Part shown: piece after piece, positions 1 to 7,054 of the stretch
Position numbering within the stretch: position 1 is the first letter of the stretch
Layout of the letters: each line of letters opens with the position of its first letter
NCBI GenBank assembly: GCA_034211175.1
Contig: JAXHUH010000219.1
Location: 1 to 19,263, forward strand
Length of the DNA: 19,263 nucleotides
Direction: 5' to 3'
DNA from: JAXHUH01 sp034211175
Lineage (GTDB): Bacteria; Actinomycetota; Acidimicrobiia; Acidimicrobiales; CAIXPF01
Program-made: the position numbers and the translations under genes
The notes under the pieces: generated by a model
The model's database searches: none
What the model was told of the DNA's origin: nothing
Seen by the model: only the letters and a program-made list of their open reading frames with translations

Positions 1-11
1 CCGCCGCGCTG

Positions 12-100
12 GGTTGCTGTTGGGTGCCGCGGGTGGGTGCCCGCCGCCCCCCCCGGCGGGCTCGCTCGGCAACCTCGACGTTCGACCGCGACCAGCAACC
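12..100. other. Left edge, no supportable gene; 8-bp inverted repeat
   Basis: I see no gene upstream of the aminotransferase start. The only structure noted is an 8-bp inverted repeat, GGTTGCTG at 12-19 and CAGCAACC at 93-100, with arms too far apart to be an ordinary terminator. The reading frame of the aminotransferase stays open back to position 24, but the Arg/Pro-rich translation of that stretch does not look like protein. Confidence 0.2.
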
Positions 101-136
101 ACACGATTGGACCGGGTGCCTGCGGTCACCCCGGCG

Positions 137-142
137 TAGCCT
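137..142 (+). promoter_or_regulatory. Leaderless-type -10 element of the aminotransferase
   Basis: TAGCCT lies 7 nt before the ATG at 150. The same TANNNT-to-start spacing recurs before many genes in this window, so transcription probably starts at or next to the start codon. No convincing -35 is visible at normal spacing. Confidence 0.55.
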
Positions 143-149
143 CCCCCGG

Positions 150-1373
150 ATGAGCTCCGACGGGAACGGCCGGTCGTGGTGGGAGGCGCTCCTCTCGGAG
201 GAGGCGCGCACCGCGTCGTCCTCGGCCATTCGCGACCTCCTCCGCCACGCACAACGGCCCGACGTCATCTCGCTCGCCGGGGGCCTGCCCACGCCCGAGC
301 TGTTCCCGATCGACGACCTGCGGGCCGCGACCGACCGGGTGCTGGCCGAGCGGGGGCGCGACGTCCTCCAGTACGGGCTGACCGAGGGCCTCACCGAGCT
401 GCGCGAGCTCGCCGCCGCCCGGGCCACGGCCACCGACGGCGCACCGGCCCGCCCCGAGCAGGTGCTCGTCACCTCCGGCTCCCAGCAGGGCCTCGACCTC
501 GTCGGACGGTGCCTGCTCGACCCGGGTGACGTCGTCGTGGTCGACGATCCCGGCTACATCGGCGCCCTCCAGGCGCTGCGGGGCCGACGCCCCCGGCTCG
601 TCGGCATCCCCCTCGACGCCGAGGGGATGCGCACCGACGTCCTGGCCGAGCACCTGGCCGACGGGCTGCGGCCCAAGCTCTGCTACACCAACCCGACGTT
701 CCAGAACCCCACCGGGGCGACGCTCTCCGTCGAGCGGCGGCGTCACCTGGCGGAGCTGGCGGCCCGCTACGGCTTCGTCATCATCGACGACGACCCCTAC
801 GGCGCCCTCCGCTACAGCGGCGAGTGGCTCCCGTCGCCGGCGTCGTTCGACGCCGAGCACGTCGTGCGACTGCGCTCGACATCGAAGGTGCTCGTCCCCG
901 GGCTGCGGATCGGCTGGGTGATCGGGCCGGAGTGGCTGCTCGACCGGCTCGTCATCGCCAAGCAGGCGGTCGACCTCCACACGTCGACGCTGTCCCAGGT
1001 CCTGGCCCACGAGCTGCTGCGCGACCCGACCTGGCTCGACGCCCACGTCGAGCAGCTGCGGCCCTGGTACCGCAACCAGCGCGACGCCCTGCTCGAGGCG
1101 CTCGGCGACGAGCTCGGCGACCGCGCCCGCACGAACCCGCCCGACGGCGGGATGTTCTGCTGGGTCGAGCTGCCCGAGGGGACCGACACGACCGCGCTGC
1201 TCACCACGGCGCTCGACTGCGGCGTGGCGTTCGTGCCCGGCGGGGCGTTCGCCATCGATCGCCCGTGCCCCGACACCGCCCGGCTGTCGTTCGCGACCGA
1301 GTCCCCCGAACGCCTCGCCGAGGCGGTCCGCCGCCTCCGCACCGCGCTCGACCGGACCACCGTCACCGCCTGA
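150..1373 (+). CDS. PLP-dependent aminotransferase, class I/II (2-aminoadipate / MocR-like catalytic domain)
   Basis: Fold-type I PLP enzyme of about 407 residues, cytosolic, expected to move an amino group between an amino acid and a 2-oxo acid. Visible family marks: SLAGGLPTPELFP near the N-terminus, TSGSQQGLDL for the cofactor phosphate pocket, NPTFQNPTG, the IIDDDPYG loop whose Asp contacts the pyridine nitrogen, STSKVLVPGLRIGW with the Schiff-base lysine at about residue 246, and a C-terminal ARLSF carrying the substrate-carboxylate Arg. Length fits the stand-alone enzymes of the ARO8/LysN/2-aminoadipate group; there is no MocR DNA-binding domain. I chose ATG 150 over the frame-open position 24 because the extra 42 residues are low-complexity and a -10 element sits 7 nt before ATG 150. 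Substrate cannot be read from sequence; aromatic, branched-chain and 2-aminoadipate activities all occur in this group. Monocistronic, followed by a hairpin. Confidence 0.9.
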   Translation: MSSDGNGRSWWEALLSEEARTASSSAIRDLLRHAQRPDVISLAGGLPTPELFPIDDLRAATDRVLAERGRDVLQYGLTEGLTELRELAAARATATDGAPARPEQVLVTSGSQQGLDLVGRCLLDPGDVVVVDDPGYIGALQALRGRRPRLVGIPLDAEGMRTDVLAEHLADGLRPKLCYTNPTFQNPTGATLSVERRRHLAELAARYGFVIIDDDPYGALRYSGEWLPSPASFDAEHVVRLRSTSKVLVPGLRIGWVIGPEWLLDRLVIAKQAVDLHTSTLSQVLAHELLRDPTWLDAHVEQLRPWYRNQRDALLEALGDELGDRARTNPPDGGMFCWVELPEGTDTTALLTTALDCGVAFVPGGAFAIDRPCPDTARLSFATESPERLAEAVRRLRTALDRTTVTA

Positions 1374-1380
1374 CCACTCC

Positions 1381-1401
1381 CCCGGCGCACGCCGCGCCGG
1401 G
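1381..1401 (+). terminator. Hairpin after the aminotransferase gene
   Basis: Perfect 8-bp stem, CCCGGCGC (1381-1388) and GCGCCGGG (1394-1401), with a 5-nt loop, beginning 8 nt after the stop codon. There is no T-run after it, which is common for actinobacterial terminators. Position and stability support a terminator; function is inferred. Confidence 0.5.
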
Positions 1402-1440
1402 TTCCAGGGCACACCGCCCACCGCCCGACCCCACCACCCG

Positions 1441-1675
1441 TTCTGGACCCCACGAACGACCACCGGTGGCACTCCGCGCGGTCCAGTTCGCCACCACCCC
1501 GTTCTGGACCCCGCCAACGACCACCGGTGGCACTCCACGCGGTCCAGTTCGCCACCACCCCGTTCTGGACCCCGCCAACGACCACCGGCGGCATCCCGCG
1601 CGGTCCAGTTCGCCACCACCCCGTTCTGGACCCCACGAACGACCACCGGCGGCACCCCACGCGGTCCAGTTCGCC
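1441..1675. repeat. Four tandem 61-bp repeats with internal inverted symmetry
   Basis: Units start at 1441, 1502, 1563 and 1624; the first three are exactly 61 bp and the fourth breaks off after about 52 bp. Each unit contains CTGGACC (unit positions 3-9) and its complement GGTCCAG (positions 40-46), and between them CCACCGGTGG (CCACCGGCGG in units 3 and 4). Units differ at only a few positions: ACGAAC versus GCCAAC, T or C in the central palindrome, the following CT/TC/CC, and CGCGCGG versus CCACGCGG. The unit length is not a multiple of three, so the array does not encode a peptide repeat, although it keeps frames open. It fills most of the 395-bp gap between the aminotransferase and the oxidoreductase gene. 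There are no unique spacers, so it is not a CRISPR array. Confidence 0.92.
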
Positions 1676-1755
1676 GACGCTCGGCTTCGGCCCGGCGGGC
1701 TGACGACGTGACGTCGCCGGCCCGGACCGGTTGCCGGTGGTCGACATGCGAGCCG

Positions 1756-1761
1756 TACCCT
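1756..1761 (+). promoter_or_regulatory. Leaderless-type -10 element of the Gfo/Idh/MocA gene
   Basis: TACCCT, then 7 nt, then ATG 1769. A weak -35 candidate TTGCCG lies at 1731-1736 with 19-nt spacing. This supports ATG 1769 as the start and a leaderless mRNA. Confidence 0.55.
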
Positions 1762-1768
1762 CCGGGGG

Positions 1769-2812
1769 ATGGCCACTCCCCCGACCTCTCCCCGTCCGAC
1801 CGGCGAGCCCGTGCGCTGGGGTGTCATCGGGCCCGGCCGCATCGCCGAAGGGGTGATGGGTGCGCTCGAGCTGACCGACGCCGGGGTGCTCCACGCCGTC
1901 GGGTCGCGCTCGCTCGACCGGGCCCGGGACTTCGCCGACCGCCACGGCGCCCCGGAGGCCTACGGCTCGTACGCCGAGCTGCTGGCCGACGACGACGTCG
2001 ACGTCCTGTACATCGCCACGCCCCACCGCCAGCACCACGCTGTCGCACTGGCCGCGATCGAGGCCGGCAAGCACCTGCTGGTCGAGAAGGCGTTCACCTG
2101 CACGCTCGCCGGGAGCGAGGAGATCGTCGCCGCGGCCCGAGCCCGCGACGTTTTCGTGATGGAGGCGATGTGGACCCGGTTCCAGCCGGCCGTCGTCGCG
2201 CTCCGCGACGAGATCGCCGCCGGCACCATCGGTGAGGTGCGGTCCGTGCGGGCCGACCTCGGGCTGTCGGTGCCGTTCGACGCCACCGACCGCCTGTGGG
2301 ACCCGGCCCAGGGCGGCGGCGCGCTCCTCGACCTCGGCGTCTACCCGGTGTCGTGGGTCCAGATGGTCCTCGGCGGTCGGCCGGCGTCCATCGACGTGAC
2401 CGGCGGGGTGGCCCACAACGGTGTCGACGACGAGTCGGTGACCGTGTGGCGGGCCGACGACGGCCGGGCCGGGGTGGCCCAGTGCTCGCTGCGGTCACCG
2501 CTGCCCGGCGGCGCCGCCGTGTACGGCACCGACGGGTGGATCGAGGTGCCGCCCCGCTTCCACCACCCCGACGAGATCGTGATCCACACCGCGGAGGGCG
2601 ACCGCAGCCCGAACGTGCACCGGACGGTGTCGGCCCCGGCGAACGGCACGGGCTACGTCCACGAGCTCGACGAGGTCCACCGCTGCCTGGCCGAGGGTCT
2701 GACCGAGAGCCCGGTCATGCCCCTCGACGACACGCTCGCCGTGATGTCCGTCCTCGACGAGGCCCTGCACGCCCTGGGCATCGACATGACCGAGGACCCG
2801 AACGCCCTCTGA
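1769..2812 (+). CDS. Gfo/Idh/MocA family NAD(P)-dependent oxidoreductase
   Basis: A 347-residue dehydrogenase of the glucose-fructose oxidoreductase / inositol dehydrogenase family, acting on a sugar, cyclitol or diol with NAD(P). The N-terminal Rossmann fold is clear: WGVIGPGRIAEG with the GxGxxA turn at residues 21-26. YIATPH and LLVEKAF follow (Glu106-Lys107, the family's EKP motif with Ala for Pro). The C-terminal substrate domain has GGGALLDLGVYP at 182-193; Asp188 and Tyr192 occupy the catalytic positions, with Tyr in place of the His of inositol dehydrogenases, as in dimeric dihydrodiol dehydrogenases and some xylose or anhydrofructose reductases. Length is normal. The gene stands alone, with its own promoter and a hairpin after the stop. 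The exact substrate is not predictable here. Confidence 0.9.
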   Translation: MATPPTSPRPTGEPVRWGVIGPGRIAEGVMGALELTDAGVLHAVGSRSLDRARDFADRHGAPEAYGSYAELLADDDVDVLYIATPHRQHHAVALAAIEAGKHLLVEKAFTCTLAGSEEIVAAARARDVFVMEAMWTRFQPAVVALRDEIAAGTIGEVRSVRADLGLSVPFDATDRLWDPAQGGGALLDLGVYPVSWVQMVLGGRPASIDVTGGVAHNGVDDESVTVWRADDGRAGVAQCSLRSPLPGGAAVYGTDGWIEVPPRFHHPDEIVIHTAEGDRSPNVHRTVSAPANGTGYVHELDEVHRCLAEGLTESPVMPLDDTLAVMSVLDEALHALGIDMTEDPNAL

Positions 2813-2824
2813 CCCACCGCCGAA

Positions 2825-2878
2825 CCGATCTGGTGCGCGAACTCGCCCCGTGGTGGTCGGCGGCGCGTACCAGATCGG
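2825..2878. terminator. Long hairpin between convergent genes, probable bidirectional terminator
   Basis: CCGATCTGGTGCGCG (2825-2839) pairs with CGCGTACCAGATCGG (2864-2878): 14 of 15 positions match around a 24-nt loop. It lies between the stop of the oxidoreductase (2812) and the stop of the convergent monooxygenase (2885), where either transcript could use it. No T-run is present. The loop and arms share short words with the 61-bp repeat unit. Confidence 0.6.
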
Positions 2879-2884
2879 GAATGG

Positions 2885-4717
2885 TCAGCTGAGGGCGAGG
2901 CCGTCGAGGCGGCCGTTCTCGCGCCACTCGTCGAGGAGGCGGAAGAAGCGGATCGAGCCGGCGCCGTAGCTGCCGGCGAAGAACCCGTTGGGGTTCCCGA
3001 GCTTGCCCTCGTTGTTGTAGTAGCCGGGGGTGCACTCGGCGTAGAACCGCTCGCCGAGGCGGGCCTTGTCGGCCATCTCGTCGCACCACTCTTGCTCGGC
3101 CTCGGCCGTCACCTCGATCGTCGTCGCCCCCTGCTCGAGCGCGCTCGTCAGGATGTAGCGCACGTGCTTGGCCTGCTCGTTCAGGGCGTGGGGCACGTTG
3201 ACGGTGACCGCGGTCTGGGTGAAGCCGAGGAAGAAGCAGTTCGGGAACCCGTGGGCCAGCAGGCCGTGCATGGTCCGCATCCCGTTGGCCCACTGATCGG
3301 ACAACGTCTCCCCGTTGCGGCCGACGATGTCGTAGCCGGCACGCCGGGTGTAGGCGGTGCCGACCTCGAAGCCGGTGGCGAAGATGATGCAGTCGACCTC
3401 GTACTCGACACCGTTGGCCACGATGCCCCGCTCGGTGATCCGCTCGACGCCGTGGCCGCCGGTGTCGACGAGGGTGACGTTGGGCCGGTTGAACGTCGGT
3501 AGGTACTCGTCGTGGAAGCACGGCCGCTTGCAGAACTGGCGGTACCACGGCTTGAGCGCTTCGGCCGCCGCCGGGTCGGTGACGATCTCGTCGACCCGGT
3601 CGCGGACCTGGTTCATCTTGCGGTAGTCGGCCAGCTCCATCAGCCGGCCCTTCTCCCGACCGGTGAGCCGGCGGCCGAGCTGGCGGGACGCGGCCTTGGC
3701 CGCGGTGCCGGTGAGGTTGCGGAAGATGTCGGTCCAGCCGTCGCCGACGAGGTCCTCGTCCTGGTCGCCGCCGCTGACCAGGGTGTTGAAGTTGTCCATC
3801 CGACGCTGCTGCCAGCCCGGTTCGAGGTCGGCGAAGTCGGACGGGTCGGTCTCGCGGTTGTTGCGGACGTCGACCGACGACGGGGTCCGCTGGAACACGT
3901 AGAGGTGCTCGGCGGAGGCACCGAGGTGGGGGATGCACTGCACGGCGGTGGCGCCGGTGCCGATGATGGCGACCCGCTTGTCGGCGAGGCCGGTGAGGTT
4001 CCCCTCGTTGGTGCCGCCGGTGTAGTCGTAGTCCCAGCGGCTGGTGTGGAAGGTGTGACCGGCGAAGTCGGTGATGCCCGGGATCCCCGGCAGCTTGGGC
4101 CGGCTGAGCGGCCCGTTGGCCATCGCCACGAACCGGGCCCGGAGCCGGTCGCCCCGGTCGGTGGTGATGACCCAGCGGCGGAGGTCGTCGTCCCAGGCCA
4201 TGTCGGTGACGCTGGTCTGGAGCAGGGCGTTGTCGTAGAGGCGGAAGTGGCGGGCGATCGCCTTCGAGTGCTCGAAGATCTCGGGTGCGAACGAGTACTT
4301 GTGCTTCGGGACGTAGTTCAGCTCCTCCAGCATCGGGAGGTAGCAGTAGGACTCGACGTCGCACATGGCGCCCGGGTAGCGGTTCCAGTACCAGGTGCCG
4401 CCGAAGTCGCCGGCCTTCTCGATGACCCGGATGTCCTCGAAGCCGGCCTCGCGCAGGCGCCCGCCCATCAGCAGGCCGCCGAAGCCTCCGCCGACGACCA
4501 CGACCTCGCACTCGTCGTCGACCGGGTCGCGCTCGATCCGCTCGGTGTAGGGATCGTCGTCGTAGCGGGCGAGGTCGTCGACGATCTCGCGGTACTGCTC
4601 GTTGCCGTCGGGCCGGACCCGCTTGTCCCGCTCGGCCAGGTACTTGGCCTTCAGCTCGGCGGGGTCGAAGCCCAGCACCTCGCGCGGATCACCGTCCATG
4701 AAGTCGATGAGCGACAT
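2885..4717 (-). CDS. FAD/NADPH-dependent monooxygenase, Baeyer-Villiger type
   Basis: Class B flavoprotein monooxygenase of about 610 residues, predicted to insert oxygen into a ketone to give an ester or lactone. Features in order (numbered from ATG 4717): an N-terminal extension with KAKYLAERDKRVRPDG, typical of the large actinobacterial branch; the FAD-binding GGGFGG at 76-81; GGTWYWNRYPG at 106-116; the Baeyer-Villiger fingerprint FAGHTFHTSRWD at 218-229 (FxGxxxHxxxW[P/D]); a second Rossmann motif GTGATA at 253-258 for NADPH; and ATGFEVG near the C-terminus. The frame is open from GTG 4792, but the 25 extra residues are Ser/Arg/Ala-rich and a G-rich ribosome-binding stretch precedes ATG 4717, so I prefer the shorter form. 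Substrate (cyclic ketone, steroid, aliphatic ketone) cannot be assigned. The gene is alone on its strand. Confidence 0.88.
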   Translation of the reverse strand: MSLIDFMDGDPREVLGFDPAELKAKYLAERDKRVRPDGNEQYREIVDDLARYDDDPYTERIERDPVDDECEVVVVGGGFGGLLMGGRLREAGFEDIRVIEKAGDFGGTWYWNRYPGAMCDVESYCYLPMLEELNYVPKHKYSFAPEIFEHSKAIARHFRLYDNALLQTSVTDMAWDDDLRRWVITTDRGDRLRARFVAMANGPLSRPKLPGIPGITDFAGHTFHTSRWDYDYTGGTNEGNLTGLADKRVAIIGTGATAVQCIPHLGASAEHLYVFQRTPSSVDVRNNRETDPSDFADLEPGWQQRRMDNFNTLVSGGDQDEDLVGDGWTDIFRNLTGTAAKAASRQLGRRLTGREKGRLMELADYRKMNQVRDRVDEIVTDPAAAEALKPWYRQFCKRPCFHDEYLPTFNRPNVTLVDTGGHGVERITERGIVANGVEYEVDCIIFATGFEVGTAYTRRAGYDIVGRNGETLSDQWANGMRTMHGLLAHGFPNCFFLGFTQTAVTVNVPHALNEQAKHVRYILTSALEQGATTIEVTAEAEQEWCDEMADKARLGERFYAECTPGYYNNEGKLGNPNGFFAGSYGAGSIRFFRLLDEWRENGRLDGLALS

Positions 4718-4794
4718 CGCGTTCGCATCCCCCCGGCTGCTCCCTGACGCCGCCGGCGCGCCCTCCGTTCGGGGATCGCTCCGGCTCGCCACTG

Positions 4795-4822
4795 ACGCTA
4801 CCCGGGCCCTGAACGGTCGTTC
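4795..4822 (-). promoter_or_regulatory. Possible promoter and operator of the monooxygenase
   Basis: On the minus strand TAGCGT (4795-4800) is a -10 candidate and would give a leader of about 70 nt before ATG 4717. Just upstream lies the 12-bp imperfect palindrome GAACGGTCGTTC (4811-4822), with 5-bp half sites, in the spacer region of that promoter. Placement suits a repressor such as TetR, but no regulator gene is adjacent. Weak evidence. Confidence 0.3.
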
Positions 4823-4851
4823 GAATCGACTGGTTGCGACACCTCGACCCG

Positions 4852-5748
4852 TCAGTCCGCAGGCAGTTCGAGGACGTACTCGGTCGTGGTGTGGGTGGGG
4901 ACGAACCCGAGCGAGCCGTAGAGGTGGACGGCGGGTGGGTTGTCGAGCTCCTGGAACACCTTGAGCCGGGTGGCGCCGAGGCGGGCGAGCCGGTCGAGGC
5001 CGACGGTGACGAGGTGGCGGGCCAGGCCCCGGCCCTGGTGGGCGTCCTCGGTGCGGAGCGGTTCGAGCATGCCGACGGAGGTGACCGGGTCGTACCAGAA
5101 GAGCCCGTACGCACCGATCTCGCCGGTGTCACTGCGGATGCACAGGTCGAGGTCGGGCCGGTAGAGCGAGGTGTCGGCCAGGCGGGCCGCGATGTCGGGG
5201 CCGTTGCGGTCGATGCCCGGGTGGGGCAGGCCGCCATCGGTGGTCCGGTCGGTGAGGCGGTACCCGTCGGCGAGCGGGGCGATGGCGGGCCGGTCGGCGG
5301 CTGCCATCCAGGTCGCCGCGCCCTGCTCCGGGTTCGGCACGAACCCTGCTGCGTCGAGGATCGCGATGAGCGGGGCGTCGTCGAGGCACACCATCGTCTC
5401 GACCCGGCCGTTCGCGTGGACGAGCACGTCGGGCCACGCCGCGGCCCAGACCTGTTCGAGGAGCTCATCGGCCCGGCTCGGCAGGGCGATCGGATCGACG
5501 CCCCAGCGGGCCGGGCGGCCACCTGCCGACCAGTCGGTGAGTGACACCGTCGCGACCGGGCGCCCGTCATCGTCGACCCAGAACCGCTGGCCGATCGCGT
5601 CCGACGACCGCGGCATCCGCCACCACCACTGCAGGTCGGCCGCCTCCCACATCTCGGCATCCGGGGCCTCGAGCCGCGCCCGGTGGAGCAGTTCGGTCAC
5701 GAGCTCCAACCGCTCCCGCCCGCTGACCACCCGCTCGTGCAGCTTCAC
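4852..5748 (-). CDS. GNAT family N-acetyltransferase, tandem-domain
   Basis: A 298-residue protein ending in a clear acetyl-CoA-dependent N-acetyltransferase domain (about 160-298): IGAYGLFWYD strand, VGMLEPLRTED, the pyrophosphate loop HQGRGLA at 237-243 (Q/RxxGxG/A) and the terminal AVHLYGSLGFVP segment. The N-terminal half also has GNAT-like pieces, FWVDDDGRPVATVSL and ILDAAGFVPNP, but no intact CoA loop, so the protein is probably a tandem GNAT with one degenerate half. The start is GTG 5746-5748, supported by TAGCGT 7 nt upstream. It has its own promoter 42 nt after the upstream gene on the same strand. Substrate unknown; could modify a small molecule, an antibiotic or a protein N-terminus. 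Confidence 0.82.
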   Translation of the reverse strand: MKLHERVVSGRERLELVTELLHRARLEAPDAEMWEAADLQWWWRMPRSSDAIGQRFWVDDDGRPVATVSLTDWSAGGRPARWGVDPIALPSRADELLEQVWAAAWPDVLVHANGRVETMVCLDDAPLIAILDAAGFVPNPEQGAATWMAAADRPAIAPLADGYRLTDRTTDGGLPHPGIDRNGPDIAARLADTSLYRPDLDLCIRSDTGEIGAYGLFWYDPVTSVGMLEPLRTEDAHQGRGLARHLVTVGLDRLARLGATRLKVFQELDNPPAVHLYGSLGFVPTHTTTEYVLELPAD

Positions 5749-5755
5749 CCGCCGG

Positions 5756-5761
5756 ACGCTA
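5756..5761 (-). promoter_or_regulatory. Leaderless-type -10 element of the tandem-GNAT gene
   Basis: On the minus strand TAGCGT is followed by 7 nt and GTG 5748. The identical hexamer and spacing occur before the ABC ATPase gene at 18834. It decides the GTG start. Confidence 0.55.
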
Positions 5762-5790
5762 TGAGCTGCGCAGAACCTGACCCGCGTGGA

Positions 5791-6165
5791 TTACCGCTCG
5801 ATGCCGAGCGACTCCCGAACGAGGCGACGCACGACCCCGGCTCGCGTCTCACCGGTCTCACACGTCACGGCATCGATGGCAGCCAGCTCGTCGGGGCCGA
5901 ACCAGACGTCGACCTCGTCGCCGGCCCGCACCTCCTCGACCGCGCCCGACCGGGCAACCGCGTCGAGCTCGTCCCGGTCGAACCACGGCATGCCGTCGCC
6001 GTCCCGAACCGGATGGAGCCGGCCACGAGCGGCCAGCTCGACCAGCGCGCTGACGTGGTGCAGCTCGAGGTGCCGGCACGCCGACAGCACGTCGAGTCGC
6101 CCCTCGGCGTCGGCGACCACCTCCGGCTCACCGATCACGGCGAGCACCTCATCGGGCAACGTCAT
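5791..6165 (-). CDS. Small DNA-binding protein: excisionase-like HTH plus ribbon-helix-helix
   Basis: A 124-residue protein not matched to a named family. The middle, HVSALVELAARGRLHPVRDG followed by MPWFDRDEL, resembles the helix-turn-helix and wing of excisionase/MerR-like small binders. The C-terminus, VDVWFGPDELAAIDA followed by TRAGVVRRLVRESL, reads as a ribbon-helix-helix unit (strand, helix, Gly/Thr turn, helix), the fold of CopG-type antitoxins. The start ATG 6165 has GAGG about 8 nt upstream, so this gene, unlike most leading genes here, looks leadered. It lies divergent from the DUF433/DUF5615 pair with 65 bp between starts, so it may regulate that pair or be the antitoxin of a lost toxin. 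Domain assignment is by eye; function inferred. Confidence 0.6.
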   Translation of the reverse strand: MTLPDEVLAVIGEPEVVADAEGRLDVLSACRHLELHHVSALVELAARGRLHPVRDGDGMPWFDRDELDAVARSGAVEEVRAGDEVDVWFGPDELAAIDAVTCETGETRAGVVRRLVRESLGIER

Positions 6166-6218
6166 GTGTCGTCCTCGGCGTCCTGGCGAACGGTCGGAGC
6201 CTCACGCGGCTGAATCTC

Positions 6219-6224
6219 TACGAT
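6219..6224 (+). promoter_or_regulatory. Leaderless-type -10 element of the toxin-antitoxin operon
   Basis: TACGAT, then 6 nt, then ATG 6231. It lies in the 65-bp divergent region between two small DNA-associated genes, where autoregulation would be expected. Confidence 0.5.
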
Positions 6225-6230
6225 GGTGCC

Positions 6231-6461
6231 ATGACCTTCGATCGGATCGAGGTGGACCCGTCCCGCATGGGAGGGTTGCCGACGATCCGTGGGACGCGGG
6301 TGACGGTCGGGATGGTCCTCGAGCTCCTCGCCGCCGGTCGCACCCCCGAGCAGGTCGTCGATGAGTATCCCTACCTCGATCGCGCCGACGTCCTCGCCGC
6401 CCTCGACTACGCCGCGGCAGTCGTCAACGAGCGCGAGGTGACGGTCTCCCGCCCGGCGTGA
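6231..6461 (+). CDS. DUF433 domain antitoxin
   Basis: A 76-residue DUF433 protein. The family signature is plain: a conserved start with IEVDPSRMGGLPTIRGTRVTV, then VLELLAAGRTPEQVVDEYPYL and RADVLAALDYAAAVV. DUF433 is a winged-HTH-like domain usually encoded just before a DUF5615 PIN-like protein; such pairs are treated as VapBC-like toxin-antitoxin modules. Here the stop overlaps the next gene's GTG start by 4 bp (GTGA), so translation is probably coupled. Expected role: bind and neutralise the downstream protein and repress the operon. Length is normal, and leaderless expression is suggested by the TACGAT 6 nt upstream. Confidence 0.88.
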   Translation: MTFDRIEVDPSRMGGLPTIRGTRVTVGMVLELLAAGRTPEQVVDEYPYLDRADVLAALDYAAAVVNEREVTVSRPA

Positions 6462-6826
6462 GGTTCCTGATCGACGCCAACCTCTCGCCCCGGGTCGCCC
6501 TTGCACTCACCTCAGCAGGACACCCGGCCCTTCACGTCGCCGATGTCGGACTACTGGCTGCTTCGGACGACGAGATCTTCGATCGGGCCGCGAACGACTC
6601 GCTCGTGATCATCACTGCCGACAGCGACTTCGGGATGCTCCTCGCGCTGCGACGAACATCCACACCTTCGATCATCCAGCTGCGCCACATCGCCGAGCTG
6701 ACGCCCGGTGCACAAGCCGAGCTCCTGATCGCGAACGTCCCGGCAATCGAGGCCGACCTCGAACGTGGCGCGATCGTTTCGATGAGCCCGAAGCGGCTTG
6801 CCGTTCGAGACCTCCCGCTCCGCTGA
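6458..6826 (+). CDS. DUF5615 PIN-like domain protein, putative toxin
   Basis: A 122-residue DUF5615 (PIN-like, Mut7-C-related) protein. The start RFLIDANLSPRVALALTSAGH is characteristic; acidic residues at Asp6, Asp37/38, Asp55 and Asp57 (SDDEIF and ITADSDFG) could form the metal-binding cluster expected of PIN-fold nucleases. With the preceding DUF433 gene it forms a probable type II toxin-antitoxin pair in which this protein would cleave RNA when free. The start is GTG 6458, overlapping the antitoxin stop. Its codon use is slightly less GC-biased than the metabolic genes around it, consistent with mobility. Immediately after its stop, in the same reading frame, lies the tail of an unrelated VOC-domain gene. 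Confidence 0.85.
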   Translation: MRFLIDANLSPRVALALTSAGHPALHVADVGLLAASDDEIFDRAANDSLVIITADSDFGMLLALRRTSTPSIIQLRHIAELTPGAQAELLIANVPAIEADLERGAIVSMSPKRLAVRDLPLR

Positions 6827-6838
6827 CACCGCGCGCCC

Positions 6839-7036
6839 GAGATCGGCGTCGCAAGACCGGCGCGCATCACCAGCGAGGACCCGGCGAACCGCGTCCACCT
6901 CGACCTCGGCTCGTCCGACCTGGCCACGGAGGCCGACCGCCTCGTCCGCCTCGGCGCGACAGAGCTCCACCGGGTCGAGTCCCGGATGACGATGGCCGAC
7001 CCGGAGGGCAACGAGTTCTGCATCGACGCGCTGTGA
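6839..7036 (+). pseudogene. C-terminal remnant of a VOC/glyoxalase-like protein
   Basis: An open frame of about 65 codons without a usable start reads as the last third to half of a glyoxalase-like (VOC superfamily) protein: NRVHLDLGSSDLATEADRL, GATELHRVES, then MTMADPEGNEFCID and a TGA at 7034-7036. The ...DPEGNEFCI... ending is typical of the small stand-alone glyoxalase-like proteins of actinobacteria, which are about 120 residues long. The N-terminal half, including the first metal-binding strand, is missing; instead the DUF433/DUF5615 pair sits directly upstream, in frame after the toxin stop. It is probably a gene decapitated when the toxin-antitoxin module arrived or by an associated deletion. 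Internal Met codons are too late to give a fold. Confidence 0.75.
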
Positions 7037-7054
7037 ACCCGATCATCGGTAGCG

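Noticed and set aside
126..1655. Long minus-strand open frame (509 codons) across the repeats and the aminotransferase
   Set aside because: Its translation of the aminotransferase region is low-complexity, and in the repeats it stays open only because the 61-bp unit has few stops; it is a shadow of the plus-strand gene.
1441..1675. CRISPR array
   Set aside because: Units are contiguous 61-bp repeats without unique spacers, and no cas gene is present.
2715..4511. Minus-strand 598-codon frame overlapping the monooxygenase
   Set aside because: Arg/Pro-rich out-of-frame translation of the same gene.
3512..4747. Plus-strand 411-codon frame opposite the monooxygenase
   Set aside because: Val/Gly/Asp-rich mirror translation typical of high-GC antisense frames; the minus strand encodes a full flavoprotein with all motifs.
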